Assembly (NCBI RefSeq): GCF_006496635.1
Contig: NZ_CP022958.1
Span: 3,224,001 to 3,288,000, forward strand
DNA from: Azoarcus sp. DD4
GTDB lineage: Bacteria > Pseudomonadota > Gammaproteobacteria > Burkholderiales > Rhodocyclaceae
DNA: 64,000 bases
Direction of reading: 5' to 3'
Positions within the stretch are counted from its first letter, which is position 1. Every line of letters begins with the position of its first letter. The translations under genes and the position numbers were made by a program. The notes beneath the pieces were generated by a model. It had not been told where the DNA came from. It made no database searches and saw only the letters and a program-made list of their open reading frames with translations. Shown in pieces: positions 53,800 to 63,423 of the stretch.

Positions 53800-56700
53800 T
53801 TACTTCGCCACCACCGGTATGCCCCGCAGCGCCTCGCCACCGCGTGGCGCCCTCTCCAGCAGATGGGCAATCGTCGGTCCATGCACCACGTCCGCGCCGA
53901 GCTTGTGCAGCAGCACCCGCTCGCGCTGCTTCACGGTGTGCAGGTTGGCGAGCTTGACCGGGCCGAAGCCGCGCACGCCATCCGCCAGTCCGGCGAATTC
54001 GACGATGGCATCTGCCGTGTCGGCGGCCAGCCGAGGCAGCAGCGCTTCGATGCTGCGGGCGTAGTCGGCGGCGAGTTCGCGTTCCATGCGGCGTTCCTCG
54101 CTGCGGCCGAAAACGTCGAAGGCGGTGCCGCGCAGGCCCTTTGCGCGCGCCAGCAGGCGCAGCAGCGGCATCAGGCGCGGACCGAAGCTGATCTTCTGCG
54201 GCCGGCCGTTGGGGCCGGGCTTGGCGAGCAGCGGCGGCGCCATGTGGAACTGCAGGCGGTAGTCGCCCTCGAACTGCGCCTCCAGCGCCCGGCGGAAGCG
54301 GCCGTCGGTGTAGAGCCGGGCGACTTCGTACTCGTCCTTGTAAGCCAGCAGCTTGCCGTAAGTCTTCGCCACCACCGGCGCGAGGCGCAGCGGCGCTTCC
54401 GCGCCGAAGGCCTGCCGTTCGGCCGCGGCCACCTTGTCGATGAAGGCGCTGTAGCGCGCGGCGTAGGCATCATTCTGGTAGCCGGTGAGGTGGGCGACAT
54501 GGCGTGCGACGATGACGTCCAGCCCCTCGCCCTCGATCATCCCGGTCTGGGCCGGTGCTGCCGTGAGCGCTGCCAGCGCAGCCGGGTCCGCCGCAGCCAG
54601 ACGGCCGATGCGGAAGGCGCTGCGGTTCATTGCCACCGCCACGCCGTTGAGTTCTATGGCACGGTCGAGCGCGGCGAGCGACACCGGGATCAGCCCGTGC
54701 TGCCAGGCGTAGCCCATCAGCAGGATGTTGGCGCCCATGGTGTCGCCGAGGAAGCGCGCGCACAGCGCCTGGGCGTCGCAGGTGTCCAGGCGGTCGTCGC
54801 CGGCGGCGTAGCGCATCTTGGCGAGCAGCGCGTCGACATGCAGGTCGGCGTCCGGGTCCTGCACGAAGCGCGCGGTCTGGATCTCGTGCACATTGGCGAC
54901 GATGCGGGTGCGACCGTGGCGGGCGGTGAGCAGCGCGTCGTTGCTGGCACCGACCACGAGGTCGCAGGCGAGGATGGCGTCGGCCTGCTGGGCGTCGATG
55001 CGCACCTGGTTGAGCACGCTGGTGTCGGCACCGAGGCGCACGAAGGACAGCACCTGGCCGCCCTTCTGCGCAAAGCCCATGAAGTCCAGCACCGAGGCGC
55101 TCTTGCCTTCGAGGTGGGCGGCCATGGTGATGAGCGCGCCCACGGTGACCACGCCGGTGCCACCGACCCCGGTCACCAGCAGATCGTAGGGCGCATCCCA
55201 GCACCAGGCCTTGGGCAACGGCAGCGTGCCGACCAGCGTGTCCAGGCGGGCGGCGTCGAAGGCCGGGCCGGTGGGCTTCTTCAGGCTGCCGCCAAGCACC
55301 GAGACGAAGCTCGGGCAGAAGCCGTTCACACAGGAATAGTCCTTGTTGCAGCTCGACTGGTCGATGGCGCGCTTGCGGCCGAAGGGGGTGTCGACCGGCA
55401 CGATGGACAGGCAGTTGGACTGCTTGCCGCAGTCGCCGCAGCCTTCGCACACCGCGTCGTTGATGAAGATGCGCCGCGCCGGATCGGGGTAAGCCTGCTT
55501 CTTGCGGCGGCGGCGCTTCTCGGCGGCGCAGGTCTGGTCGTAGATCAGCACGGTCACGCCCTTGACCTCGCGCAGCTCGCGCTGCACCGCATCGAGCTCG
55601 GCGCGATGGTGGAAGGTCGTGCCGCGCGGGAACAGGCCCTCGTGGCCGTCGTACTTTTCCGGCTCGTCGCTGACCACCACCACCCGGCGCGCGCCCTCGG
55701 CTTCGACCTGACGGGCGATGCCATCGACGGTGACGGTGCCGTCCACCGGCTGGCCGCCGGTCATCGCCACCGCGTCGTTGTAGAGGATCTTGTAGGTAAC
55801 GTTGGTGCCGGCGGCGATCGCCTGGCGGATGGCGAGGAAGCCAGAGTGGAAATAGGTGCCGTCGCCGAGGTTCTGGAACACGTGCGGGCTGCGGGTGAAG
55901 GCGGAGTGCGCCACCCAGTCCACGCCCTCGCCGCCCATCTGGATCAGCCCGGTGGTTTCGCGGTCCGGCATCCACGAGGCCATGAAGTGGCAACCGATGC
56001 CGGCCTGGGCGTGCGAGCCTTCCGGCACCTTGGTGGAAGTATTGTGCGGACAGCCGGAACAGAAATACGGCACGCGGCGCACGCCGTCCGCCTCGTTGGA
56101 GAGCAGCGGCGGCGGCGTGAAGTCGGTGACGTGCTCGACCACGTGGGCACGCTGCTCGATCTCCGGCCGGTGTCCGGCCAGCCAGCCGGCGATCACCGGG
56201 ATCACCCGCGACGGCCGCAGCTCGCCGAGCGCGGACAGCAACGGCGCACCGTCGCGGCCGCTCTTGCCGATCACGACAGGGCGCTCGGCCGGGTCGGCGT
56301 TGTAGAACAGCTCCTTGATCTGGCGCTCGATCACCGGGCCCTTTTCCTCGACGACGAGGATTTCCTTCAGCCCGGCAGCGAAGGCGCGCATGCGGCCGGT
56401 TTCCAGCGGAAAGCTCTGCCCCACCTTGTAGAAGCGGATGCCGGCGGCCTCCAGGTCGGCGAGGCTGACGCCCAACCGGCGGAAGGCTTCGAGCAGGTCG
56501 AGGTGGGCCTTGCCGCAGGAGACGATGCCGATGTCGGCCTGCGGTGCGGCGCAGATGGTCTTGTCGATGGAGTTGGCGCGGGCGAAGGCGCGCGCGGCGT
56601 CGAGCTTGGCGTGCAGGCGCTGCTCGATGACGAGGCTGGGCAGATCCGGCCAGCGGTAGTGCAGCCCGGTGGCCGGTGGCGTGAAGTCGGGCACGCTATC

Positions 56701-57396
56701 GAAGCGGGTGCGGATGGCATCCAGATCCACCGTGGAAGCGCTTTCCACCGTCTCGGAAATCGCCTTCAACCCCACCCAGCAGCCGGAGTAGCGCGACAGC
56801 GCCCAGCCGTAGAGGCCGAACTCCAGCATCTCGGCGACGCTGGCAGGATTGACCACCGGCAGCCCCCAGGCCTGCAGGGTGAAGTCGCTCTGGTGCGGCA
56901 TCGACGAGGATACGCAGCCGTGGTCGTCGCCGATCACCGCCAGCACGCCGCCGTGGGGCGAGGCGCCGTAGGCGTTGCCGTGGCGCAGCGCGTCGCCGGC
57001 TCTATCCACGCCCGGGCCCTTGCCGTACCAGATCGCGAACACGCCATCGACGGTGCGTTCGGCGTCGCCTTCCACCTGCTGGCTGCCGAGCACCGCGGTG
57101 GCGCCGAGTTCTTCATTGACCGCCGGCAGGAAGCGGATGCGGTTGGCGTCGAGCAGCGCCTTGGCCTTCCACAGTTGCTGGTCGTAGGCGCCCAGCGGCG
57201 AGCCGCGGTAGCCGCTGATGAAGCCGCCGGTGTTGAGCCCGGCGGCAGCGTCCAGCGCCGCCTGCATCAGCGGCAGGCGAACCAGCGCCTGGGTGCCGGT
57301 CAGGAAGATCTGCCCGGACATCGCTTCCAGGCTGTCGACCAGGCGGTAGTCGGTGCGCAGCTGGTTTGCGGCCAGGGCGACGTTCTCGGCTTTCAT
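53800..57396 (-). CDS. Fused indolepyruvate ferredoxin oxidoreductase (IorA-IorB)
   Basis: This 1198-residue three-part enzyme has a pyrimidine-binding domain (FISGYRGSPLGAYD, about 59-72) and a TPP domain (GDGTYFHSG to NDAVAMTGGQP, about 511-550). A Cys-rich iron-sulfur segment lies at 650-694 (CEGCGDCGKQSNC, then CNKDYSC). The IorB-like gamma domain starts with VTGVGGTGVVTVGAL. It oxidises aryl- or branched-chain 2-oxoacids to acyl-CoA with ferredoxin, as in amino acid or phenylacetate metabolism. The ATG at 57396 follows GGAG. It is divergent to an Lrp-type regulator gene. Confidence 0.93.
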   Translation of the reverse strand: MKAENVALAANQLRTDYRLVDSLEAMSGQIFLTGTQALVRLPLMQAALDAAAGLNTGGFISGYRGSPLGAYDQQLWKAKALLDANRIRFLPAVNEELGATAVLGSQQVEGDAERTVDGVFAIWYGKGPGVDRAGDALRHGNAYGASPHGGVLAVIGDDHGCVSSSMPHQSDFTLQAWGLPVVNPASVAEMLEFGLYGWALSRYSGCWVGLKAISETVESASTVDLDAIRTRFDSVPDFTPPATGLHYRWPDLPSLVIEQRLHAKLDAARAFARANSIDKTICAAPQADIGIVSCGKAHLDLLEAFRRLGVSLADLEAAGIRFYKVGQSFPLETGRMRAFAAGLKEILVVEEKGPVIERQIKELFYNADPAERPVVIGKSGRDGAPLLSALGELRPSRVIPVIAGWLAGHRPEIEQRAHVVEHVTDFTPPPLLSNEADGVRRVPYFCSGCPHNTSTKVPEGSHAQAGIGCHFMASWMPDRETTGLIQMGGEGVDWVAHSAFTRSPHVFQNLGDGTYFHSGFLAIRQAIAAGTNVTYKILYNDAVAMTGGQPVDGTVTVDGIARQVEAEGARRVVVVSDEPEKYDGHEGLFPRGTTFHHRAELDAVQRELREVKGVTVLIYDQTCAAEKRRRRKKQAYPDPARRIFINDAVCEGCGDCGKQSNCLSIVPVDTPFGRKRAIDQSSCNKDYSCVNGFCPSFVSVLGGSLKKPTGPAFDAARLDTLVGTLPLPKAWCWDAPYDLLVTGVGGTGVVTVGALITMAAHLEGKSASVLDFMGFAQKGGQVLSFVRLGADTSVLNQVRIDAQQADAILACDLVVGASNDALLTARHGRTRIVANVHEIQTARFVQDPDADLHVDALLAKMRYAAGDDRLDTCDAQALCARFLGDTMGANILLMGYAWQHGLIPVSLAALDRAIELNGVAVAMNRSAFRIGRLAAADPAALAALTAAPAQTGMIEGEGLDVIVARHVAHLTGYQNDAYAARYSAFIDKVAAAERQAFGAEAPLRLAPVVAKTYGKLLAYKDEYEVARLYTDGRFRRALEAQFEGDYRLQFHMAPPLLAKPGPNGRPQKISFGPRLMPLLRLLARAKGLRGTAFDVFGRSEERRMERELAADYARSIEALLPRLAADTADAIVEFAGLADGVRGFGPVKLANLHTVKQRERVLLHKLGADVVHGPTIAHLLERAPRGGEALRGIPVVAK

Positions 57397-57547
57397 CGGC
57401 GGTCTCCTCATCATTTCGTTCTTGTCGCCGGCACAGCCACCGCTGCCTGGCCGGGTGTGTTTGGCCCTTTGATCCGGTGCGCCCCGTTTGGCTCCCGGCG
57501 GGTGATCTCGATGAGAAAGATATTAATGAGCATCCCGCGCAATAGGC

Positions 57548-57562
57548 GTGCATTCAATGCAC
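57548..57562. promoter_or_regulatory. Perfect 15-base palindrome, candidate Lrp-type operator
   Basis: GTGCATTCAATGCAC is perfect. Further ATGCAC half-sites lie at 57589-57594 and 57609-57614, 32 and 20 bases on, close to whole helical turns. Lrp/AsnC octamers bind such phased sites. The cluster lies between the divergent oxidoreductase and regulator genes. Confidence 0.7.
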
Positions 57563-57582
57563 GAAATCGCCAAATTTGCGCA
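57558..57582. promoter_or_regulatory. Second overlapping dyad in the divergent control region
   Basis: TGCACGAAAT (57558-57567) and AAATTTGCGCA (57572-57582) form an imperfect dyad around CGCC. It overlaps the first palindrome, giving a choice of two bound states. Confidence 0.45.
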
Positions 57583-57618
57583 ATACTCATGCACCAATTA
57601 ACAACACTATGCACGTAA

Positions 57619-58107
57619 ATGACAATCGATCTCGACAAGTTCGATCTGCAGCTGCTCGCCGAGCTGCAGATCGACGGCCACGCCTCCAACACCACGCTGG
57701 CCGACCTCATCCACCTTTCGCCCTCGCAGGTCAGCCGCCGCATCCAGCGCCTGGAACAGTCCGGCTACATCGAACGCTATAGTGCCCTGCTGCGCCCCGC
57801 GGCCGTTGGCCTGGGCGTGACCGCCTTCACCAGCGTGTCGCTGGAACGCCACGGCGAGGTGCATACCGACGCCTTCAACCAGGCGGTGAGCGAGATGGAC
57901 GAGGTACTGGAATGCTTCGCCATCACCGGCGAGGCCGACTACATGCTGCGCATCGTCGCGCCCGATCTCGCCGCCCTGTCGGAATTCATGCTGCACCGGC
58001 TGATGCGGGTGAGCGGGGTGCGCAGCGTGAAGTCCAGCATCGTACTCAACGAGATCAAGCGCACCACCCGGCTGCCGCTGGGCCACCTGCAGCGCGGCGG
58101 CACATGA
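57619..58107 (+). CDS. Lrp/AsnC family transcriptional regulator
   Basis: This 162-residue protein has an N-terminal helix-turn-helix (FDLQLLAELQIDGHASNTTLADLIHLSPSQVSRRIQRLE, spanning about 8-46) and a C-terminal RAM ligand domain (ECFAITGEADYMLRIVAPDLAAL and VRSVKSSIVLNEIK). It should form octamers and respond to an amino acid or 2-oxoacid. Divergent placement and the phased palindromes suggest control of the indolepyruvate oxidoreductase gene and of itself. Confidence 0.93.
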   Translation: MTIDLDKFDLQLLAELQIDGHASNTTLADLIHLSPSQVSRRIQRLEQSGYIERYSALLRPAAVGLGVTAFTSVSLERHGEVHTDAFNQAVSEMDEVLECFAITGEADYMLRIVAPDLAALSEFMLHRLMRVSGVRSVKSSIVLNEIKRTTRLPLGHLQRGGT

Positions 58108-58242
58108 GGCCGGACGGACGCCGACGATGCGCTCCTGCCCAAAGCGGGCATCGAATTTCGCACATGGCGACGGGATGAATCCCTTACTCCTTCCGTTAGG
58201 GACTAACATTAGCTAAAGGTAATAGAAAGCGGGGCCGCAGCC

Positions 58243-61200
58243 TTGCAGGGGTTTCGCAGGCTTGCGGATTCGGGAGTGACGACGATCTATCTGTTCCAAC
58301 GCCATTTCTGGCTGGCCATCGTGCTGTGGACCGCACTGATAGGCGGCTTCTTCACGGTGAGCCAGTTCATGCATCGGGACGACGCGCGCCGGCAGGCCGA
58401 GCTCGTCGCCGATGCCTACGTGCGCAAGGATCTCGCGTTCCGCCGCTGGGTGACGCAGCATGGCGGGGTCTATGTGCCGCCGAGCGCAAAGACGCCGCCG
58501 AATCCCTATCTTCACCTGCCCGACCGCGACGTCGTCACTACCGACGGCAAGGCGCTCACCCTGGTCAATCCAGCGTATGCCACCCGTCAGCTGCTCGAAA
58601 CCTTTGCCGAAAGCGACGGCATCCGCGGCAAGCTCACCTCGCTGCGGCTGAAGAATCCGGGCAACGCACCCGAGCCCTGGGAGCAGGTCGCGCTCGAACA
58701 ACTGGAGCGCGGCGACCGCAAGTATTCGAGGCTGGACACGGTCCGGGGCGGCCGGGTGCTGCGCTACATGCTGCCGGTGTATATGGAGTCGGGCTGTATG
58801 AGCTGCCACGGCGATCTCGGTATCCCGATCGGCGGTGTGCGCGGCGGCTTCAGCGTGTCGATGCCGCTGGGGCCGTTCGAGACGCAGAACGCCCTCGGCC
58901 GCCAGGTTTCGATCACCGGCCACGGCGTAGTCTGGCTGCTCGGCCTCGGCCTGCTCGGCTTCGTCCGTCGCCGCGCCCTCGAGCAACGCGCGATCGACGA
59001 GGCGACCGAACACACCCGCCGCCAGAAGGAACTGTGCGCCGCGGAGCTGCTCGACATCAACGCCCGCATCGCCGGCAACGGCGAACGCGCCTGCATCGAA
59101 GCGGGGCTGGAGGCGGCGCAGCACATCACCGCGAGCGCGGTCGGCTACCTGCATTTCATCAATGCCGACCAGCGCACCATCGAACTCTGCGCCTGGAGCA
59201 AGGACACCCTCGCCCACTGCGAGGCCGATTACGACCAGCACTATCCGCTCGACCAGGCCGGCATCTGGGCCGACTGCGTACGGCTCAGGCACGCGGTGCT
59301 GCACAACGACTACGCCGCGGTTGCAGGCCGGCATGGAATACCGAGCGGCCACATCGAACTGCGCCGCCATCTCGCGGTGCCGGTGGTCGACGGCAGCGAA
59401 GTGCGCATGATCATCGGCGTGGGCAACAAGGAGGACGCCTACAACGACAGCGACATCGAGGTGTTGCAGGCGCTCGCCGACGGACTGTGGGGCATCGTCA
59501 CCCGCGTGCGTGCCGATACCCGGCTGCGCACCAGCGAACGCCTGCTGCGCGACGCCCAGGAGATCGCCCACCTCGGCGGCTGGGAGATGGACCTGCGCGC
59601 CGACCGCATCACGCTGAGCGACATCGCGGCCCGGCTGCTGGGCATAGACGCACCGGAAGACGCCCCCCACGCCACCCTTACGCTGGGCCAGCTCCAGGCC
59701 ATGCGCAGCGCGGACGAGTGGAGCGAGGAAAGCCGGCGCGTCCGCGCCCAGGCCGAAAAGGACAACACCATACACCTCGAACTGCGTTACCGGCCGACCG
59801 GCCGCAACGCGCTGCATCTGCGCCTGCGCGGCACGGTGCTGCGCTCGCCCGACGGCAAGCCCCTGCGCGCGATCGGCACGCTGCAGGACATCACCTCGCA
59901 CTCCGAGCTCGACCTGCTACGCATCAGCACCACCAACCTGTCGGCGCTGTTCGAGTCGGCCGACCGCATCGTCTGGTCAGTGGACAAGGAGAACCGGCTG
60001 ATCATCGCCAACCAGGCCGCGCAGCGCTTCTTCGCACTGCGCTTCGGCAAGCGCATCCAGCCGGGCGACATCTGCCTGCCGCTGGCCGCCACCGAGCGCG
60101 AGCGCTGGTCCGAACTCTACGCCCAGGCCCAGGGCGGCCACAGCGTGTCGGTCGATCTGGACCAGGTGGCCTCCGACCGGCGCTGGCTGGACATGCGCGT
60201 CGCCCCCGGCGGCCAGGACGGCATGGCCATCATCTACGGCATCGACCTCACCGAGCGCAAGCGTGCCGAGCTCGAACGCCAGGAATCACTCGAACGCATG
60301 CGCAGCATGGTCGAACGCCTGGCCGAGCGCGACCGCCACAACGGCCTGCTCAACCGCCTGCACGACCTGCTGCAGAGCTGTCGCAGCGAGAACGAGGCGC
60401 ACGAGGTGATCGCGCCCTTGTTCGCCGACCTGTTCCGCGGCTTCGACGCCGCGCTGCTGCTGGTAGACAACGAGGACAACACCCTGCGCCTGACCGCGCA
60501 GGCCGGCGAGGCCGGCATTCCCGACGGCTTTCCGCTCGACAGCTGCTGGGCGCTCAGGCGCGGCGAGGTTCACGAAATCCTCGCCGGCGGCGCCCCCGTG
60601 TGCGCCCACTTCAGCGTTCCGCCGGACGCCGGCTACTGCTGCCAGCCGATGATGGTCGATGCCGATGTCGTCGGCCTGCTGTCGGTACGCTACCCGCGCA
60701 AGGCCGACGAGCAGGTACGCGAGAACATCCACTTCCTGATGCGCAGCACCGCCGATGCGGTAAAGCTGTCGCTGTCCAACCTGCGTCTGCGCGAAGCGCT
60801 GCGCCAGCAGGCGATCCACGACCCGCTCACCGGCCTGTTCAACCGCCGCTACCTCAACGACATCCTCACCCACGAGCTCGTGCGCGCTCAGCGCGACGGC
60901 GCGCAGATGGCGGTGGCGATGCTGGACATCGACCACTTCAAGCGCTTCAACGACGAATACGGCCACGAGGCAGGCGATCTGGTGCTGTCGGAGATCGGCC
61001 GCATCCTGCGCGAGGAGCTGCGCCGCAGCGACGTACCCTGCCGGTTCGGCGGCGAAGAGCTGGCCATCGTCATGCCGGGCTCCAATGCCCACAACGCCAG
61101 CGAGCGGCTGCAGGAGGTGTGCTCGCTGATCGGCCGTCTCGACCTCATCTTCCGCGAGCGCCGCCTGCCAGCGGTGACCTTGTCGGCCGGCGTCGCCGAA

Positions 61201-61317
61201 ACCCCGACCCACGGCAGCGACAGCGTGCAGCTGCTGCACGCCGCCGACCTTGCGCTGTACCGGGCCAAGGCCGAGGGCCGCAACCGCATCGTCATCGCCG
61301 CCACGCCGGCTGCCTGA
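58243..61317 (+). CDS. Multi-sensor diguanylate cyclase with c-type haem motif
   Basis: This protein of up to 1024 residues starts at TTG 58243 or GTG 58276; no ATG fits. Helix 1 (about 22-42) leads to a periplasmic Tll0287-like (DUF3365) domain with Cys-Met-Ser-Cys-His (185-189), a covalent haem site. Helix 2 (about 222-240), a GAF domain (about 265-420), two PAS domains (about 440-560 and 570-690), a second GAF-like domain (about 710-840) and GGDEF follow. The active site FGGEEL and inhibitory RRSD are intact. It should couple a redox or gas signal to c-di-GMP synthesis. Confidence 0.88.
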   Translation: MQGFRRLADSGVTTIYLFQRHFWLAIVLWTALIGGFFTVSQFMHRDDARRQAELVADAYVRKDLAFRRWVTQHGGVYVPPSAKTPPNPYLHLPDRDVVTTDGKALTLVNPAYATRQLLETFAESDGIRGKLTSLRLKNPGNAPEPWEQVALEQLERGDRKYSRLDTVRGGRVLRYMLPVYMESGCMSCHGDLGIPIGGVRGGFSVSMPLGPFETQNALGRQVSITGHGVVWLLGLGLLGFVRRRALEQRAIDEATEHTRRQKELCAAELLDINARIAGNGERACIEAGLEAAQHITASAVGYLHFINADQRTIELCAWSKDTLAHCEADYDQHYPLDQAGIWADCVRLRHAVLHNDYAAVAGRHGIPSGHIELRRHLAVPVVDGSEVRMIIGVGNKEDAYNDSDIEVLQALADGLWGIVTRVRADTRLRTSERLLRDAQEIAHLGGWEMDLRADRITLSDIAARLLGIDAPEDAPHATLTLGQLQAMRSADEWSEESRRVRAQAEKDNTIHLELRYRPTGRNALHLRLRGTVLRSPDGKPLRAIGTLQDITSHSELDLLRISTTNLSALFESADRIVWSVDKENRLIIANQAAQRFFALRFGKRIQPGDICLPLAATERERWSELYAQAQGGHSVSVDLDQVASDRRWLDMRVAPGGQDGMAIIYGIDLTERKRAELERQESLERMRSMVERLAERDRHNGLLNRLHDLLQSCRSENEAHEVIAPLFADLFRGFDAALLLVDNEDNTLRLTAQAGEAGIPDGFPLDSCWALRRGEVHEILAGGAPVCAHFSVPPDAGYCCQPMMVDADVVGLLSVRYPRKADEQVRENIHFLMRSTADAVKLSLSNLRLREALRQQAIHDPLTGLFNRRYLNDILTHELVRAQRDGAQMAVAMLDIDHFKRFNDEYGHEAGDLVLSEIGRILREELRRSDVPCRFGGEELAIVMPGSNAHNASERLQEVCSLIGRLDLIFRERRLPAVTLSAGVAETPTHGSDSVQLLHAADLALYRAKAEGRNRIVIAATPAA

Positions 61318-61334
61318 GCACGCCTCTCCAACGC

Positions 61335-63380
61335 TCAGCCGCGTGGTTCGTCGCCGGGCGGCAGCTGCGGATAGCGCACGTAATCCACCAGGGCCTGGAT
61401 CTCCGGCGGCGGCGGCGGCGTCAGCAGGCTCACCACGATGATCACGATGAAACCCAGCGGCACGCCGAACACGCCGGCCGAGATCGGATTGATGTCGAAC
61501 CAGGCGTTGACCATCGATCCGCCGAAGAAGGGATGGGTGCGGGCCGCGTAGAACAGCGTGACGCCCAGCCCGGCCAGCATGCCGCACACCGCGCCGGGGC
61601 GGTTCGCCCGCTTCCAGAAGATGCCGAGCACCAGCGCCGGGAAGAAGGCCGCCGCGCCGATCGAAAACGCCAGCCCGACCATGAACAGGATGTTGTCCGG
61701 GCGCATCGACGCCACCCAGGCCGCCACCACCGCCACCACCAGCAGCTGCGACTTGGAGATCACCAGCCGGCGATGGGTGGAGGCGCGCGGATTGATGACC
61801 TTGTAGTAAAGGTCATGCGACAGCGCATTGGAGATCGTCAGCAGCAAGCCGTCGGCGGTGGACAGCGCCGCGGCCAGCCCGCCCGCCGCCACCAGGCCGG
61901 ACACCACGTAGGGCAGCCCGGCGATTTCCGGCGTCGCCAGCATGATGACGTCGGTGTTGATGCTGAGCTCGGCCAGCTGCAGGATGCCGTCGCCGTTGAT
62001 GTCCTCCAGCCGCACCAGCCCGACCTTGCCCCACGACGCCACCCAACCCGGCAGGATGGACAGGCTGGAGCCGATCACGCTGTTGTAGATCTCCCATTTG
62101 GCGAACACCGCGTAGGCCGGCGCGGTGACGTAGAGCAGGAAGATGAAGAGCAGCGACCAGAACACCGAGCGGCGCGCCTCGACGACGCCGGGCGTGGTGT
62201 AGTAGCGCGCCAGGATGTGCGGCAAGGCCGCAGTGCCCACCATCAGCACGAACACCAGGGCGAGGAAATTGTTGCGGGCGATCGCCGACTCCTCCGGCGT
62301 CTTGCCCGGATGGGCTTCGGCATGGCGCGGCGGCGGTTGCGCCTTCTCCAGCGCCTCGGTACGCGCCTTGTCCCAGCGCACCGCCGCCTCGGCGGGCGAA
62401 CGCGGCAGGTCGCGCAGCGCCCGCTCGGTGAGCGCGATGTCGCGCGCCGGCGCATTGTCCAGCCTCAGCTCGTTCAACCGCTCGATCAGCGCGCGCCGCT
62501 CCGCCTCGAGCGAATCCGGCAGGTCGGCGATCTTGCTGGCGTAGTCCTTGGCACGATTGCGGTACATCGCGCGCACCGCCAGCTCGCCGCGGTCGGTGCT
62601 CAGCTCCTCCTCGCGCTCGGACAGCTTGCCGAGCACGCTGCCGTACATCACCTGCGGGACCGGCACGCCGGTGACCTTGTAGGACAGGATCACCACCGGC
62701 ACCAGGTAGGCGATGATGAGGATGAGGTACTGCGCAACCTGCGTCCAGGTAACCGCACGCATGCCGCCGAGGAAGGAGCACACCAGGATCCCGGCCAGAC
62801 CGACGAACAGACCGATCTCGAACTCGACGCTGACGAAGCGGCTGGTCACCAGGCCGACGCCGTAGATCTGCGCCACCAGGTAGACGAAGCTCGCCAGCAC
62901 CGTGGCGCCGATGCCGACCAGGCGGGCGAAATCGCCCTGGTAGCGCGCACCGAGAAAGTCGGGAATGGTGTATTGGCCGAACTTGCGCAGGTAAGGCGCG
63001 AGCAGCAGCGCCACCAGCACGAAGCCTCCGGTCCAGCCGGTGACAAAGGCCAGGCCCTCGAAACCCGAAAAATACAGCGTGCCGGCCAGGCCGATGAAGG
63101 AAGCGGCGCTCATCCAGTCGGCGGCGGTCGCCATGCCGTTGAACACCGCCGGCACCCGCCGCCCGGCCACGTAGTACTCCGACACGTCGGAAGTACGGCT
63201 CATCACGCCGATGCCGGCATAGATGGCAATGGTGACGAACAGGAAGATGTGGCCGATGGCCCGCTGCGACAGGCCGAGCTGCTCGCCCACCGCCAGGAGC
63301 CCGACGAAGAGCGCGAACGAGCAGGTGTACCACCAGTAGTAGCGGCGCAGCCTGCGCGAGAAGGCAGCCGTCCCCTTCAT
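61335..63380 (-). CDS. Sodium:solute symporter, VC_2705 subfamily (acetate permease-like)
   Basis: This 681-residue SSF transporter has about 13 helices. SEYYVAGRRVPAVFNGMATAADWMSAASFIG (about 67-97) is the ActP/PutP start, and GLVAAGGLAAALSTADGLLLTI the sodium-site helix. It is longer than ActP (~550) because of a charged insert (about 250-370), typical of this subfamily, and a segment with the EF-hand-like loop DINGDGILQLAE (460-471). Substrate is probably acetate or another short carboxylate. The ATG at 63380 lies 44 bases after the exonuclease stop, so both are likely one transcript. Confidence 0.87.
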   Translation of the reverse strand: MKGTAAFSRRLRRYYWWYTCSFALFVGLLAVGEQLGLSQRAIGHIFLFVTIAIYAGIGVMSRTSDVSEYYVAGRRVPAVFNGMATAADWMSAASFIGLAGTLYFSGFEGLAFVTGWTGGFVLVALLLAPYLRKFGQYTIPDFLGARYQGDFARLVGIGATVLASFVYLVAQIYGVGLVTSRFVSVEFEIGLFVGLAGILVCSFLGGMRAVTWTQVAQYLILIIAYLVPVVILSYKVTGVPVPQVMYGSVLGKLSEREEELSTDRGELAVRAMYRNRAKDYASKIADLPDSLEAERRALIERLNELRLDNAPARDIALTERALRDLPRSPAEAAVRWDKARTEALEKAQPPPRHAEAHPGKTPEESAIARNNFLALVFVLMVGTAALPHILARYYTTPGVVEARRSVFWSLLFIFLLYVTAPAYAVFAKWEIYNSVIGSSLSILPGWVASWGKVGLVRLEDINGDGILQLAELSINTDVIMLATPEIAGLPYVVSGLVAAGGLAAALSTADGLLLTISNALSHDLYYKVINPRASTHRRLVISKSQLLVVAVVAAWVASMRPDNILFMVGLAFSIGAAAFFPALVLGIFWKRANRPGAVCGMLAGLGVTLFYAARTHPFFGGSMVNAWFDINPISAGVFGVPLGFIVIIVVSLLTPPPPPEIQALVDYVRYPQLPPGDEPRG

Positions 63381-63423
63381 GGTGCGCAAGTGCCTTCGCC
63401 GGACCCGTCGAGACGCTGGCGCA

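Noticed and set aside
53743..57618. Very long open frame on the plus strand opposite the indolepyruvate oxidoreductase gene
   Set aside because: It mirrors the codon pattern of the real minus-strand gene in GC-rich DNA, has no recognisable domain and is rich in His, Arg, Gly and Ala.
58185..58225. GTTAG-GGA-CTAAC inverted repeat as an operator before the haem cyclase gene
   Set aside because: The arms are only five bases, and similar short TTAG/CTAA words occur before katG; too weak to call.
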